Shown here: positions 1 through 8,154 of the stretch, in pieces
Position numbering within the stretch: position 1 is the stretch's first letter
Layout of the letters: every line of letters starts with the position of its first letter
Assembly (NCBI RefSeq): GCF_016107655.1
Contig: NZ_JABASX010000001.1
Span: 620,001 to 684,000 of the forward strand
DNA from: Brevibacterium antiquum
GTDB lineage: Bacteria; Actinomycetota; Actinomycetes; Actinomycetales; Brevibacteriaceae
Direction: 5' to 3'
Length of the DNA stretch: 64,000 nucleotides
The notes under the pieces: generated by a model
The model's input: only the letters and a program-made list of their open reading frames with translations
What the model was told of the DNA's origin: nothing
Database searches by the model: none
Made by a program: the position numbers and the translations under genes

Positions 1-1
1 T

Positions 2-1189
2 CTCGCTACTGTCCAGATTCTGGCTCTCGGCGCTCCGGACGTCACTCTGACTCAGCTGCTGGTCGAGGCGATGACGATCATCGTCATCATGTTGGTGTTG
101 CAGAAGCTTCCACGTTCCTTCTGGAGATATCCGAAACGCCTGCAGGCCACCCGCGTGATCTTCGCCCTCATCGTCGGACTTGCCGCGACCGTGCTGACAC
201 TGGCTCTCAACGGACGTCGGGAGCGGTCAGATCTCGGTCTGTACTACATCGAGAACGCCCCCGACATCAGCGGCGGGCACAACATCGTCAACACGATCCT
301 CGTAGAGTTCCGTGCCTTGGACACCCTCGGCGAGCTCACCGTCCTCGGTATGGCCGGAATCGCAATCGTTGCGGTGATGTCGACGGTCAAGGACAAGTTC
401 ATCGATCCTCCCGCGGAGAACATCCCCGAACCGCCGAAGAAGGCGTGGATCTCAGTCCGACCCCGGGGCACGACCGCCTATCGCGCTGTCCACGAGGCGT
501 GGCCCAACGTGATTCCGCCGCAGCTGACGATCAAGGTCCTCGGACCGCTGCTGGCTATCAGCTCACTGGTGATCTTCTGGCGCGGTCACAACGAGCCCGG
601 TGGTGGCTTCATCGCCGCTCTGGTCGGCTCTGCGGTCATCGGCCTCCTCTACATGTCCACGGCCAAGGACCGGGCGATCGGTCCGCCCAAGGCGCCCCTG
701 TACCTCATCGGATCGGGAGTGGCCACAGCCGTCGGAACGGGATTCATCGGGCTCATCTTCGCAGGCTCCTTCCTCGAGCCCTTGCACGGCTATTTCCTGG
801 GTCAGCATTTCACCACTTCGATGCTCTTCGACCTGGGTGTGTATCTCGCGGTGGTCGGCCTCATACTGGCGTCCTTCAATCTCCTCGGAGTCTCGGATTC
901 CGCCGCCACGCCCGCCGGCGACGATGTCCTGACCAACGGAATCATCCGCCGTGACGTCGAACGCACCCGTGAACGCGCCGACGAACTGCTCTACGGGGAG
1001 CTGAGTGGACCGATGGACGCTATCAGAGGGGAACGCCCGCCCCGCGACCGTCGGTCCCGAGTCGCCGACCCGGATGCGAAGGTGCGAGCATCGTCGACTC
1101 ATATCCTCCACGGCGACGCACCCACCGAACGGTCCAGAGGCGAAGCAGCCGAACAGTCACGAACCGATGAGCAGGAGGGTGTGAAATGA
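2..1189 (+). CDS. mrpA: Na+/H+ antiporter subunit A, fused MrpA-MrpB C-terminal part (5' truncated)
   Basis: This is the C-terminal part of the large MrpA subunit of the multisubunit Na+(K+)/H+ antiporter in the cytoplasmic membrane. The frame is already open at base 2 and the first residues (APDVTLTQLLVE) are typical interior MrpA sequence, so the true start lies left of the window; the Met at 71 is internal. The second half carries the MrpB-type stretch with the motif GHNEPGGGF (about bases 590-612) and further membrane helices, so MrpB is fused to MrpA as is usual in Actinobacteria. A charged, Arg-rich tail of about 90 residues follows. The stop overlaps the next start (ATGA), and mrpC to mrpG follow in order. 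Family call is firm; total length is unknown. Confidence 0.93.
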   Translation, partial: LATVQILALGAPDVTLTQLLVEAMTIIVIMLVLQKLPRSFWRYPKRLQATRVIFALIVGLAATVLTLALNGRRERSDLGLYYIENAPDISGGHNIVNTILVEFRALDTLGELTVLGMAGIAIVAVMSTVKDKFIDPPAENIPEPPKKAWISVRPRGTTAYRAVHEAWPNVIPPQLTIKVLGPLLAISSLVIFWRGHNEPGGGFIAALVGSAVIGLLYMSTAKDRAIGPPKAPLYLIGSGVATAVGTGFIGLIFAGSFLEPLHGYFLGQHFTTSMLFDLGVYLAVVGLILASFNLLGVSDSAATPAGDDVLTNGIIRRDVERTRERADELLYGELSGPMDAIRGERPPRDRRSRVADPDAKVRASSTHILHGDAPTERSRGEAAEQSRTDEQEGVK

Positions 1190-1518
1190 TCCTGGCCCTC
1201 ACAATCGGAGTGCTGACCGCCGGCGGTGTGTACCTCATGATGCAGCGATCGATGGTCAGAGGCGTCTTCGGACTCACTCTCATCTCCCATGCTGCGAACT
1301 TCATCCTACTCTCCGCCGGAGTCAGCGCCTGGCGAGTCGAGCCCATCAGCGGTCGCGGTGATCAGAGCCTGGCCGCCGACCCGCTGCCGCAGGCCTTCGT
1401 CCTCACCGCCATCGTCATCACCCTGGCGGTGACGATCTTCATGCTCGCGCTGGCCGTGCTCGGCCATGACGATGATCAGAAGCGGGCCCCTGAGACAGGG
1501 GAGGAACGAGAATCATGA
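1186..1518 (+). CDS. mrpC: Na+/H+ antiporter subunit MrpC (NuoK-like)
   Basis: A 110-residue membrane protein with three predicted helices, matching MrpC/MnhC, the NuoK-like subunit of the Mrp antiporter. The segment LTAIVITLAVTIFMLALAV near residues 67-87 is the typical third helix. It overlaps mrpA by ATGA and mrpD by ATGA, so translation is probably coupled. The length is normal for the family. Its place between mrpA and mrpD in the standard order A(B)-C-D-E-F-G supports the call. Confidence 0.93.
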   Translation: MILALTIGVLTAGGVYLMMQRSMVRGVFGLTLISHAANFILLSAGVSAWRVEPISGRGDQSLAADPLPQAFVLTAIVITLAVTIFMLALAVLGHDDDQKRAPETGEERES

Positions 1519-3032
1519 ACCCAGCATTCCTGCTCCTGCTCATCGGCGTGCCGCTCCTGTCATCGGCGCTGAGCGTGCTCATCACCTCCCGCACCTTCGA
1601 CCGCATTCTGTTGTTGGCGACCCCGAGCTTCGTCGGCATCTCCGGCATCGTTCTGCTCTTCGTCCACCAACGGCAGCCGGTGCTCGCCCACTCCGTCGGC
1701 GGCTACGTCCCCGGTCTGGCGATCCCGTTCGTCTCCGATACCTTCACCGCTCTGATGCTGGTGCTGACCTCGCTCACAGCGATCGCGAGCTCCGTCTTCC
1801 TGATCACGACCGGTGAGGACCAGTACCGTTTCGTCCCTGCCCTGATCCTGATGATGCTCACCGGTGTCTACGGAGCACTGCTGACCGGCGATCTGTTCAA
1901 CTTCTTCGTCTTCGTCGAGGTCATGGTGCTGCCGGCCTACGCACTCATCGCGGTGACCGGAACCTGGCGCCGCCTCGGCGTGGGTCGCATGTACGTCATG
2001 GTCAACCTGCTCACCTCGACGATTCTGCTCATCGGGGTCGGCTTCGTCTACGGTGCCACCGGCACCGTCAACATCGCGATCCTCGCACAGCTGGGGGCAC
2101 CGACCGGGCAGGCGGCACTGGCAATCGGCGTCGTCCTCTTTGCGCTGATCATCAAGGCCGGCGGTGCACCGTTCCACGGCTGGCTGGTTCGCAGCTATCC
2201 GAACACCTCGGCGGGGATGATGTCGCTGTTCTCGGGGCTGCACTCGAAAGTGGCCCTCTATGCGATCTATCGGATCTACACTTCGGTCTACGGCGAACCT
2301 GCCGCTTGGGCCAATGTCATCGTCACCATCGCCGTCATCAGCATCATGATCGGCTCCCTGTCCGCATTCGGGCAGAACAGGGTTCGCAATGTCCTCGCCT
2401 TCCAGATGACGGCGGGAGTCGGTCACATCCTCGTCGGTGTGGTCCTGCTGACCTCGACTGCGCTGGGTGCCGGCGCCTTCTACATGGTCCACCACATGAT
2501 CACGATGTCGGGCCTCCTGCTCATCATGGGCGCAGTCGAACAGACCTACGGCACTGGGTCGTTCAAGAAGCTGTCCGGGTTGGCTGGTCGCGAGCGGTGG
2601 GCGACAGTCCTGATGATCCTCGGTCTCTTCTCACTCATCGGCCTCCCCCCGACCTCGGGTCTGTGGGGCAAAGTCGGTCTCATCAAGGCCGCAACCGCCA
2701 GCTCGGACGCCCTGGGCTGGTGGCTGGTCGCGGCGATCGTCCTCGGCGCTCTGATCAGCCTGCTCGCACTCCAGCGGACGTGGCGCAACACCTTCTGGGG
2801 TCCGCCGATGCAGACCTACCGTCCCGATTCGGCAGAGACCGGGCGCGCTCCGGCCGTACCCATCGTGAGAAGCGTCCGGATCCCTGCGCGCCTGCTGGTG
2901 CCGGGAACGATTATGATCGCGATCTCCGTGGCCATCTTCGCCTACCCCGAACCGCTGCTCGAGATCACCGCTCGCGCCGCGGCCGGGCTGCTTGACCACA
3001 GCGCCTATATCGAGGCGGTGACGGCCCCATGA
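1515..3032 (+). CDS. mrpD: Na+/H+ antiporter subunit MrpD (NuoM/NuoN-like)
   Basis: A 505-residue polytopic membrane protein of the proton-translocating NADH-dehydrogenase-like family, taken as MrpD because it follows mrpC. It has a family-typical helix with FVFVEVMVLPAYALI around residue 135 and the K-containing stretch IIKAGGAPFHGWL around residue 215, which is conserved in antiporter-like subunits. About 13-14 hydrophobic segments are present, the usual number. In the complex it forms one of the ion or proton channels. The start is the ATG overlapping the mrpC stop, with a purine-rich site (GGGGAGGAA) just upstream; the stop overlaps the mrpE start. Confidence 0.93.
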   Translation: MNPAFLLLLIGVPLLSSALSVLITSRTFDRILLLATPSFVGISGIVLLFVHQRQPVLAHSVGGYVPGLAIPFVSDTFTALMLVLTSLTAIASSVFLITTGEDQYRFVPALILMMLTGVYGALLTGDLFNFFVFVEVMVLPAYALIAVTGTWRRLGVGRMYVMVNLLTSTILLIGVGFVYGATGTVNIAILAQLGAPTGQAALAIGVVLFALIIKAGGAPFHGWLVRSYPNTSAGMMSLFSGLHSKVALYAIYRIYTSVYGEPAAWANVIVTIAVISIMIGSLSAFGQNRVRNVLAFQMTAGVGHILVGVVLLTSTALGAGAFYMVHHMITMSGLLLIMGAVEQTYGTGSFKKLSGLAGRERWATVLMILGLFSLIGLPPTSGLWGKVGLIKAATASSDALGWWLVAAIVLGALISLLALQRTWRNTFWGPPMQTYRPDSAETGRAPAVPIVRSVRIPARLLVPGTIMIAISVAIFAYPEPLLEITARAAAGLLDHSAYIEAVTAP

Positions 3033-3430
3033 TGCGTCTCATCCACGGCCTCTCGTACGTGTTCTATATCGGCTGGGCAATCGTGACCGGGTCGCTGACC
3101 ATCGTGGTCCGGCAGTTCCTGCCGGGCAGATCGTACGCGCACCCGATGATCGTTGAGGTCCCGCTGCGGTGCGTCACCGATCTCGAGGTCACCCTGTTCG
3201 CCTCCTCGATCACGATCACACCCGGCACACTGGTCACGGCCATTGCCGCGGGCACCTCCACACAGCCGCCGGTGCTCTTCGTCCACGCCCTGTTCGAGGA
3301 TTCTGAGGAATCCGCGCTGGAGGGCCTCTACGACATGGAGTCACGGCTGCTGGCGATGACGCGGGGCCGGGCTCCAACCACTGCCGCAAGCACCGTCACC
3401 GAGGTTGAACAGGAGGAAGGACGCCCATGA
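3029..3430 (+). CDS. mrpE: Na+/H+ antiporter subunit MrpE
   Basis: A 133-residue protein matching MrpE. It has a hydrophobic N-terminal segment (about residues 8-28) followed by a cytoplasmic domain with the family-typical TVTPGT-like motif, here ITITPGTLV, and a VHALF-like stretch. It starts at ATG overlapping the mrpD stop. A very strong site (AGGAGGAAGG) at its 3' end serves mrpF. MrpE is an accessory subunit needed for full antiport activity in studied systems. The C-terminal 25 residues are hydrophilic and not conserved. Confidence 0.9.
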   Translation: MMRLIHGLSYVFYIGWAIVTGSLTIVVRQFLPGRSYAHPMIVEVPLRCVTDLEVTLFASSITITPGTLVTAIAAGTSTQPPVLFVHALFEDSEESALEGLYDMESRLLAMTRGRAPTTAASTVTEVEQEEGRP

Positions 3431-3687
3431 CCATCGTCGTCAGCATCTGCATCGTCATCCTCGCCGCGGCCGTCATCGTCGGCCTGGTGAGGGTACTGAC
3501 CGCCAAGGACCTGGGGTCGCGGGCGATCGTCAGCGATCTCATGTACTTCTCCGCCATCGGCATGCTCACGATGTTCGGCATCCTCGTCTCCTCGTCGATC
3601 GTCCTCGACGCGATCTTCCTCGCATCCATGGTCGGCATCCTCGCCACCATGGCGCTGTCACGGATCCTCACCAGGGGGCTGCGCTGA
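3427..3687 (+). CDS. mrpF: Na+/H+ antiporter subunit MrpF
   Basis: An 86-residue protein with three membrane helices, the standard size and topology of MrpF/MnhF. The central VRVLTAKDLGSRAIVSD segment (about residues 21-37) corresponds to the family's R-GPT-DR loop. The start overlaps the mrpE stop (ATGA) and has a strong AGGAGG-type site about 9 nt upstream. The stop shares its last base with the mrpG start. Some bile salt transport has been credited to MrpF homologues elsewhere, but here it is clearly an Mrp operon member. Confidence 0.9.
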   Translation: MTIVVSICIVILAAAVIVGLVRVLTAKDLGSRAIVSDLMYFSAIGMLTMFGILVSSSIVLDAIFLASMVGILATMALSRILTRGLR

Positions 3688-4091
3688 TGAATGATGCTGT
3701 GGCAACCGCCCTCGTCGGTGTCTTCGGGATCAGCGGGTCCCTCCTCATGCTGTTCTCCGCGCTTGCGATGTTCCGGGTCCGTGACGCCTTGTCCCGGATC
3801 AATGTGTTCTCACCGGCCACTGGCTTGGGGATGCCGCTGATCGTGGCAGCAGTCTACGTCTATGACATCCACACGGAGGGCTTCAGCTGGGGCTCACTGC
3901 TCATGGCTGTCGCAGCTGTGCTGTGCCTGATCATCGTGTCCTCGGTGGCCAGCAACACGCTCTCGCGTGCCAGCGTGCTGTCCGGACAGCCCGTCTACCG
4001 CAAGACCGCACCGAACCGACTGGCCCGCCCACCTGCGGGAGTCGTCGACGAGGACCCGGATTCTCCTGATCAGCCGAGGGCCGGGGCCTGA
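3687..4091 (+). CDS. mrpG: Na+/H+ antiporter subunit MrpG
   Basis: A 134-residue membrane protein with three helices matching MrpG/MnhG: a first helix beginning VATALVGVFGISGSLLML, then a short loop with FRVRDALSRINVFS, where MrpG proteins have a R-PD-Y-R-HA-T-like motif. The frame is open upstream to 3405, but the ATG at 3687, sharing a base with the mrpF stop, gives the family length. The C-terminal 35 residues are hydrophilic. It is the last gene of the operon; a GC hairpin 7 bp downstream probably ends the transcript. Confidence 0.9.
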   Translation: MNDAVATALVGVFGISGSLLMLFSALAMFRVRDALSRINVFSPATGLGMPLIVAAVYVYDIHTEGFSWGSLLMAVAAVLCLIIVSSVASNTLSRASVLSGQPVYRKTAPNRLARPPAGVVDEDPDSPDQPRAGA

Positions 4092-4097
4092 ACGGTT

Positions 4098-4117
4098 GGG
4101 CCCTGCTTGCAGGGCCC
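4098..4117 (+). terminator. Terminator hairpin after the mrp operon
   Basis: A perfect 8-bp GC stem (GGGCCCTG / CAGGGCCC) with a CTTG loop, 6 bases after the mrpG stop. The T-tract is weak (TTG). It sits between convergent mrpG and the alkB-like gene, so it could serve both strands. Confidence 0.7.
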
Positions 4118-4145
4118 TTGCTGCTGAGATCGGGACCCCGGCAGT

Positions 4146-4868
4146 CTATTCCCTGCCTGTGGTGCGCATCGTGATGTTGATTCTGCCCCCGCCGAGGTGG
4201 TCCAGACGACCGTATTCAGGCGCGGTGGCCTGCCGGATGGAGGTCACCCCGTGATACGCGAAGCGGGCGGGCCCGCCGAAGATGAAGGCATCGCCGGAGG
4301 CCAGCCGAATGTCCTCATAGGGCTTGTTTCGGCTGACGGTGTTGCCGAACCGGAAGACACATGTGTCACCAAGTGAGAGTGACACGACTGGTGCAGGATC
4401 GGATTCGTCCTTGTCTTGGTGCATTCCCATCTTCGCCCGAGCGTCGTAGTAGTTCACTAAAGCCACGTCCGGACAGTACGCTTCGGGCACAAGACCCCAG
4501 AGGCTCCTGAAGTCAGCGGGGGAGTCGGGATCCTCAGCAACCACCTCGGCGGCGCTGGAGACGACCTGGCGGCCCAGACGAGTCATCCAGTCTGGGAACG
4601 AGAGCACCCGCTGACCGTTGACATCTCGGGCGTGGCGATCATAGCGGCCCGGCTGCCAATGCCACCCCAGGCCAATGGTTCTCACACTCATCGGATGCCC
4701 GGCGATCGTAGTCGCATGAGCTGGCACCGGACCGGACTGCCACTTTGCGTACTGTCTGATGATCCAGGTTTGAGCCGCCTCGTCGAGGAATCCGGGGAGC
4801 CAGACCGCCCCCGGTGCGATGACGCGGGGGCAGCGGTCGAAGGCCTCGTCGGCGAAGAGCGACTCCAT
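4146..4868 (-). CDS. alkB: AlkB-like 2-oxoglutarate/Fe(II)-dependent dioxygenase
   Basis: A 240-residue protein of the AlkB family, which oxidatively removes methyl groups from 1-methyladenine and 3-methylcytosine in DNA or RNA using 2-oxoglutarate, O2 and Fe(II). The metal triad is visible: H150 and D152 (in MHQDKDE) and H206 (in YHGV). The 2-oxoglutarate and substrate motif R-x-N-x-T-x-R is at residues 229-235 (RINITMR). Length and motif spacing match bacterial AlkB. It is convergent with mrp and lies 18 bp downstream of the reductase gene on the same strand, so the two may be co-transcribed. It is not next to the ada-alkA/ogt genes 15 kb away. Confidence 0.9.
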   Translation of the reverse strand: MESLFADEAFDRCPRVIAPGAVWLPGFLDEAAQTWIIRQYAKWQSGPVPAHATTIAGHPMSVRTIGLGWHWQPGRYDRHARDVNGQRVLSFPDWMTRLGRQVVSSAAEVVAEDPDSPADFRSLWGLVPEAYCPDVALVNYYDARAKMGMHQDKDESDPAPVVSLSLGDTCVFRFGNTVSRNKPYEDIRLASGDAFIFGGPARFAYHGVTSIRQATAPEYGRLDHLGGGRINITMRTTGRE

Positions 4869-4886
4869 GGCAGGACGAATCCGAAC

Positions 4887-6095
4887 TCAGAGTTCGCCGA
4901 GCTCGATCGACTCGTCCTGCAGTCGCGCGGCAGATACGCTCGTGCCGATGAGTGCCCGAAGTTCGTCACCGACGTCCCAGATGTTGACGTTCATGGCCGC
5001 TGTGACGGTACCACCGCGAGTCCAGAACACGATGAACTTACCGCTCGACTTGTCGCCGCGAATGACGACATCGTCGTCACTGCTGCCATGCCCGACGTAT
5101 TCCATGCCGAGATCGTACTGGTCCGTGTAGAAGTACGGTTCCCAGTCGTAGACCTTGTCCCCGCCGGTGATGGTGGCCGCTGCGACGTCGGCCTGGCGCA
5201 CCGCGTTGTCCCAGTGTTCGACGCGCAGTCGCTGGTTCAGCAGTGTGTTCTGGGCTGCAGCGATGTCGCCGATGGCGAGGATATTGGCATCGCTTGAGCG
5301 CATATGCTCATCGACGATCACGCCGTCATCGGTCTCCAGGCCCGCAGCAGCGGCCAGCTCGATGGTCGGGTCAGCACCGATTCCCACGACGACCAGGTCG
5401 GCAGGAAGGTCACCGGCACTGGTCCGGACGGACTCCACGGCCTTCGTTCCCGAGAAGCCGGTGGTGTCAGCCTCGGTGACGAACTCGATGCCGTTGGACC
5501 GGTGGAGCTCTTCGAAGTACTCACCGATCTCCGTGCCGAGGGCCGACTTCAAAGGGGGAGTCGAGCGCAGGACGACGGTGACATCGCATCCGGCGTTCTG
5601 CGCTGCCGCGGCGACCTCGAGGCCGACCCAGCCACCGCCGATGATGACGACCTTATTGTCCTGAGCGAACTGCGAACGGATAGCCACAGCGTCACCGGCA
5701 TCGCGAAGGGTGAGGATGTTGCCCAGATCGGCGCCGGGGACGTCCAAGGAGCGCGGAGTGGAGCCTGTGGCCAGGATGACCTGGCCGTAGACGAGGCTCT
5801 CGCCATTGTCGAGGGTGATGCGCTGCTTCTGCGCATCCAGTTCAGTAACAGTGGTGCCGAAGAACGTCGTCACATCGTGGGCGGGATACCAGTCAGCACC
5901 GCGCAGTGCCGACTCGGCGGGGTCTGATCCTTCGAGCATGACCTTCTTGGACAGATCCGGACGGTAATAGGGTGCGGCCGGATCGGAGCCGATGAGAGCG
6001 ATCGACGCGGTGTAGCCGCCGTCGCGGAGTGCCTCGACCGCTGTTCCGCCGCCGATTCCGGCGCCGATGATGACAGTTCCGAATTCCTGAGCCAT
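4887..6095 (-). CDS. FAD-dependent NAD(P)H:ferredoxin reductase-type oxidoreductase
   Basis: A 402-residue two-dinucleotide-domain flavoprotein of the pyridine nucleotide-disulphide oxidoreductase family (rubredoxin/ferredoxin reductase type). The FAD Rossmann motif GAGIGGG is at residues 12-18; a second glycine-rich motif (GGGWVGLE, about residue 150) binds NAD(P)H; the FAD-contacting AIGDIAA motif is near residue 275. A C-terminal reductase domain with EHWDNAVRQ follows, as in reductases that feed electrons to ferredoxin for cytochrome P450s or dioxygenases. No partner ferredoxin or oxygenase is adjacent, so the physiological acceptor is unknown. Start is the ATG preceded by GGAAGGACA. Confidence 0.85.
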   Translation of the reverse strand: MAQEFGTVIIGAGIGGGTAVEALRDGGYTASIALIGSDPAAPYYRPDLSKKVMLEGSDPAESALRGADWYPAHDVTTFFGTTVTELDAQKQRITLDNGESLVYGQVILATGSTPRSLDVPGADLGNILTLRDAGDAVAIRSQFAQDNKVVIIGGGWVGLEVAAAAQNAGCDVTVVLRSTPPLKSALGTEIGEYFEELHRSNGIEFVTEADTTGFSGTKAVESVRTSAGDLPADLVVVGIGADPTIELAAAAGLETDDGVIVDEHMRSSDANILAIGDIAAAQNTLLNQRLRVEHWDNAVRQADVAAATITGGDKVYDWEPYFYTDQYDLGMEYVGHGSSDDDVVIRGDKSSGKFIVFWTRGGTVTAAMNVNIWDVGDELRALIGTSVSAARLQDESIELGEL

Positions 6096-6182
6096 TGCCT
6101 GTCCTTCCGAGAGGGGATTTCTTCCACCCTGTACCGCCGGTCACAGAGAGTCAACTGGGGTGAGGGGCTCAGCTTCGCCGTT

Positions 6183-6212
6183 TTGTGCACCATGGGGGCT
6201 TCGGCGTAAAGT
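6183..6212 (+). promoter_or_regulatory. Probable promoter of tRNA-Ala(CGC)
   Basis: TTGTGC (6183-6188) and TAAAGT (6207-6212) are separated by 18 bp and end 10 bp before the tRNA, consistent with a sigma-70-type promoter. Inferred by eye. Confidence 0.4.
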
Positions 6213-6222
6213 GAGAGCCGAA

Positions 6223-6295
6223 GGGGCTTTAGCTCAGTTGGTAGAGCGTTTCGTTCGCAATGAAAAGGTCAGGGGTTCGATTCCCCTAAGCTCCA
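6223..6295 (+). tRNA. tRNA-Ala (anticodon CGC)
   Basis: A 73-nt cloverleaf: 7-bp acceptor GGGGCTT/AAGCTCC with the alanine identity pair G3-U70, D-arm GCTC/GAGC, anticodon stem TTTCG/TGAAA around loop TTCGCAA (anticodon CGC, reads GCG), T-arm AGGGG/CCCCT with TTCGATT loop, discriminator A. CCA is not encoded. Confidence 0.95.
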
Positions 6296-6348
6296 CAGGT
6301 TTTCACAGGGACAGGTCGGTCTCTTAGAGGCGCAGAGGTGGTCGCGGG

Positions 6349-6717
6349 TTGAAGCTGCAGACATTGACCATGACCGGCATTCTTGGACTTGCCGGCATCA
6401 CACACTTCCTCAGACCCGAGACCTTCGATTCGATCGTTCCACCCCGTCTGGGCAATCCACGTTTCTGGACCTACGCCAGTGGTGTCGCTGAACTCGGCTG
6501 CGCCACGATGCTGGCTGTGCCGGCCACACGCCGACTGGGCGGAACGGCCTCTGCCGCGCTCATGGTCGGGGTCTTTCCGGCCAACATCTACACCGTGAAG
6601 AAGCACTGGCACAGTCCTCGGGGACGTGCGATCGCCCTGGCTCGTCTCCCACTGCAGGTTCCCCTCGTGTGGATGTCCTGGAATATCGCGGGTGGTCGGG
6701 CCGAAGCCTCACGCTGA
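6349..6717 (+). CDS. DoxX-like small integral membrane protein
   Basis: A 122-residue protein with about four hydrophobic segments. The pattern GITHFLRPETFDSIVPP followed by ASGVAELG matches DoxX-family membrane proteins, where HF-P--F--IVPP and SG--E are conserved. Function is unknown; DoxX relatives are linked loosely to redox or thiol stress. The start is taken at TTG 6349, which has AGAGGTGG upstream; ATG 6370 is the alternative, 7 codons shorter. It lies alone between the tRNA-Ala and the GH1 gene. Confidence 0.75.
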   Translation: MKLQTLTMTGILGLAGITHFLRPETFDSIVPPRLGNPRFWTYASGVAELGCATMLAVPATRRLGGTASAALMVGVFPANIYTVKKHWHSPRGRAIALARLPLQVPLVWMSWNIAGGRAEASR

Positions 6718-6789
6718 GACCTGCTTGAACTCAGTGTTCACCCTGACCACGGTCTTGCGGCAAGACCCGGTCCGTGACATATTCTGAGC

Positions 6790-8154
6790 ATGGCAGGGAC
6801 ATCGGAGTTCTCCCCGCAGACACTGCAGACATTGAGTGGTCTGCGCTTCTCAGCTGCCACCGCCGCTTTCCAGATCGAGGGTGCTCGGACGCTGGGCGGA
6901 CGGGGCCGGTCCATCTGGGACGACTTCGTCGATGATCCCGGCAATGTCCTTGACTCCAGCACCGCTGATCCGGGTCCCGACAGCTATCACCGCAGCGCCG
7001 AGGACGTCGAGTTGCTGGCAGGTCTCGGCGTCGACCGATACCGGTTCTCGATCTCCTGGGTCCGAATCATCCCCGACGGGAAGCAGGGGACAAAGCCCAA
7101 CGCCGTGGGTCTGGACTATTACGAACGCCTCGTCGATGAACTCCTGGCCGCCGGGGTGAGACCCGAAGCCACCCTCTACCATTGGGACCTTCCAAGTAGC
7201 CTCGAGGCCACGGGAGGGTGGCTGAACAGGGACACAGTCCATCGCTTCGGTGAATACGTCGAAGCTGTAGCGAACCGTCTCGGTGATCGAGTTCACCATT
7301 GGTACACGATCAACGAACCGGCCTCGACCTCACTGCAGGGCTATGCGCTCGGGGAGCTGGCGCCAGGACGCACGATGCTCTTCGACGCACTGCCGAGCGT
7401 CCATCACCAACTTCTGGCTCACGGCACCGCAGCGACGATACTGCGTGAGCATGGTGCCCAGCAGGTGGGGGCGGCGATCAACCACAGCCTCATCCTTCCC
7501 GAGACGGATGCGGAGGCCGATCACGCCGCGGCGGCGATCCTCGATCTCATCTACAATCGCCTCTTCGCCGATCCGCTGCTCCTGGGGGAGTATCCGGACC
7601 TCGACGCACTGGGGGTCCAGATGCCGATCTATGACGGGGACATGGAGCTCATCTCAACACCTTGCGATGTCTACGGGTTCAATTACTACAACCCGACCAC
7701 GGTGCGCGGCGTCGACGATGGGCCATTGCCCTTCGAGATGGTGCCGACTCCGCAGGCTGCGACCACCGGGTTTGGACCACTGTGGCCGATCCGACCGGAC
7801 ACGCTGCGAGACTTCCTCATCGATATGGGCACACGCTACGGGGTGAGGCTGCCACCCATCGTGATCTCTGAAAACGGTGCGTCCTTTCCCGAACCCGAGA
7901 TATGCACGGAACCGATCCGCGACGACGAACGGATCGCTTACCTGCACGATCATCTCGTGGCTGTCGCCGAGACGGTTGATGCCGGTGTCCGCGTCGACGG
8001 CTACACCGTGTGGTCGCTGCTGGACAACTTCGAATGGGCGCACGGATACACCCAGCGCTTCGGGCTCGTCCACGTGAATATGGAAACCGGTCAGCGAACA
8101 CCGAAGTCTTCGTACGAGTGGTATCGGGACCTTATCGCTTCGGTTCGGGCATGA
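6790..8154 (+). CDS. Glycoside hydrolase family 1 beta-glycosidase
   Basis: A 454-residue cytoplasmic GH1 enzyme, (beta/alpha)8 barrel, expected to hydrolyse beta-glucosides or beta-galactosides by a retaining mechanism. The acid/base Glu is E176 in TINEP and the nucleophile is E361 in ISENG. The N-terminal FQIEGA, the FSISW segment near residue 86 and the C-terminal WSLLDNFEWAHGY are all diagnostic. No signal peptide is present. The stop overlaps the start of an MFS transporter (ATGA), so uptake and hydrolysis of an imported glycoside are probably coupled. Exact substrate cannot be read from the sequence. Confidence 0.93.
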   Translation: MAGTSEFSPQTLQTLSGLRFSAATAAFQIEGARTLGGRGRSIWDDFVDDPGNVLDSSTADPGPDSYHRSAEDVELLAGLGVDRYRFSISWVRIIPDGKQGTKPNAVGLDYYERLVDELLAAGVRPEATLYHWDLPSSLEATGGWLNRDTVHRFGEYVEAVANRLGDRVHHWYTINEPASTSLQGYALGELAPGRTMLFDALPSVHHQLLAHGTAATILREHGAQQVGAAINHSLILPETDAEADHAAAAILDLIYNRLFADPLLLGEYPDLDALGVQMPIYDGDMELISTPCDVYGFNYYNPTTVRGVDDGPLPFEMVPTPQAATTGFGPLWPIRPDTLRDFLIDMGTRYGVRLPPIVISENGASFPEPEICTEPIRDDERIAYLHDHLVAVAETVDAGVRVDGYTVWSLLDNFEWAHGYTQRFGLVHVNMETGQRTPKSSYEWYRDLIASVRA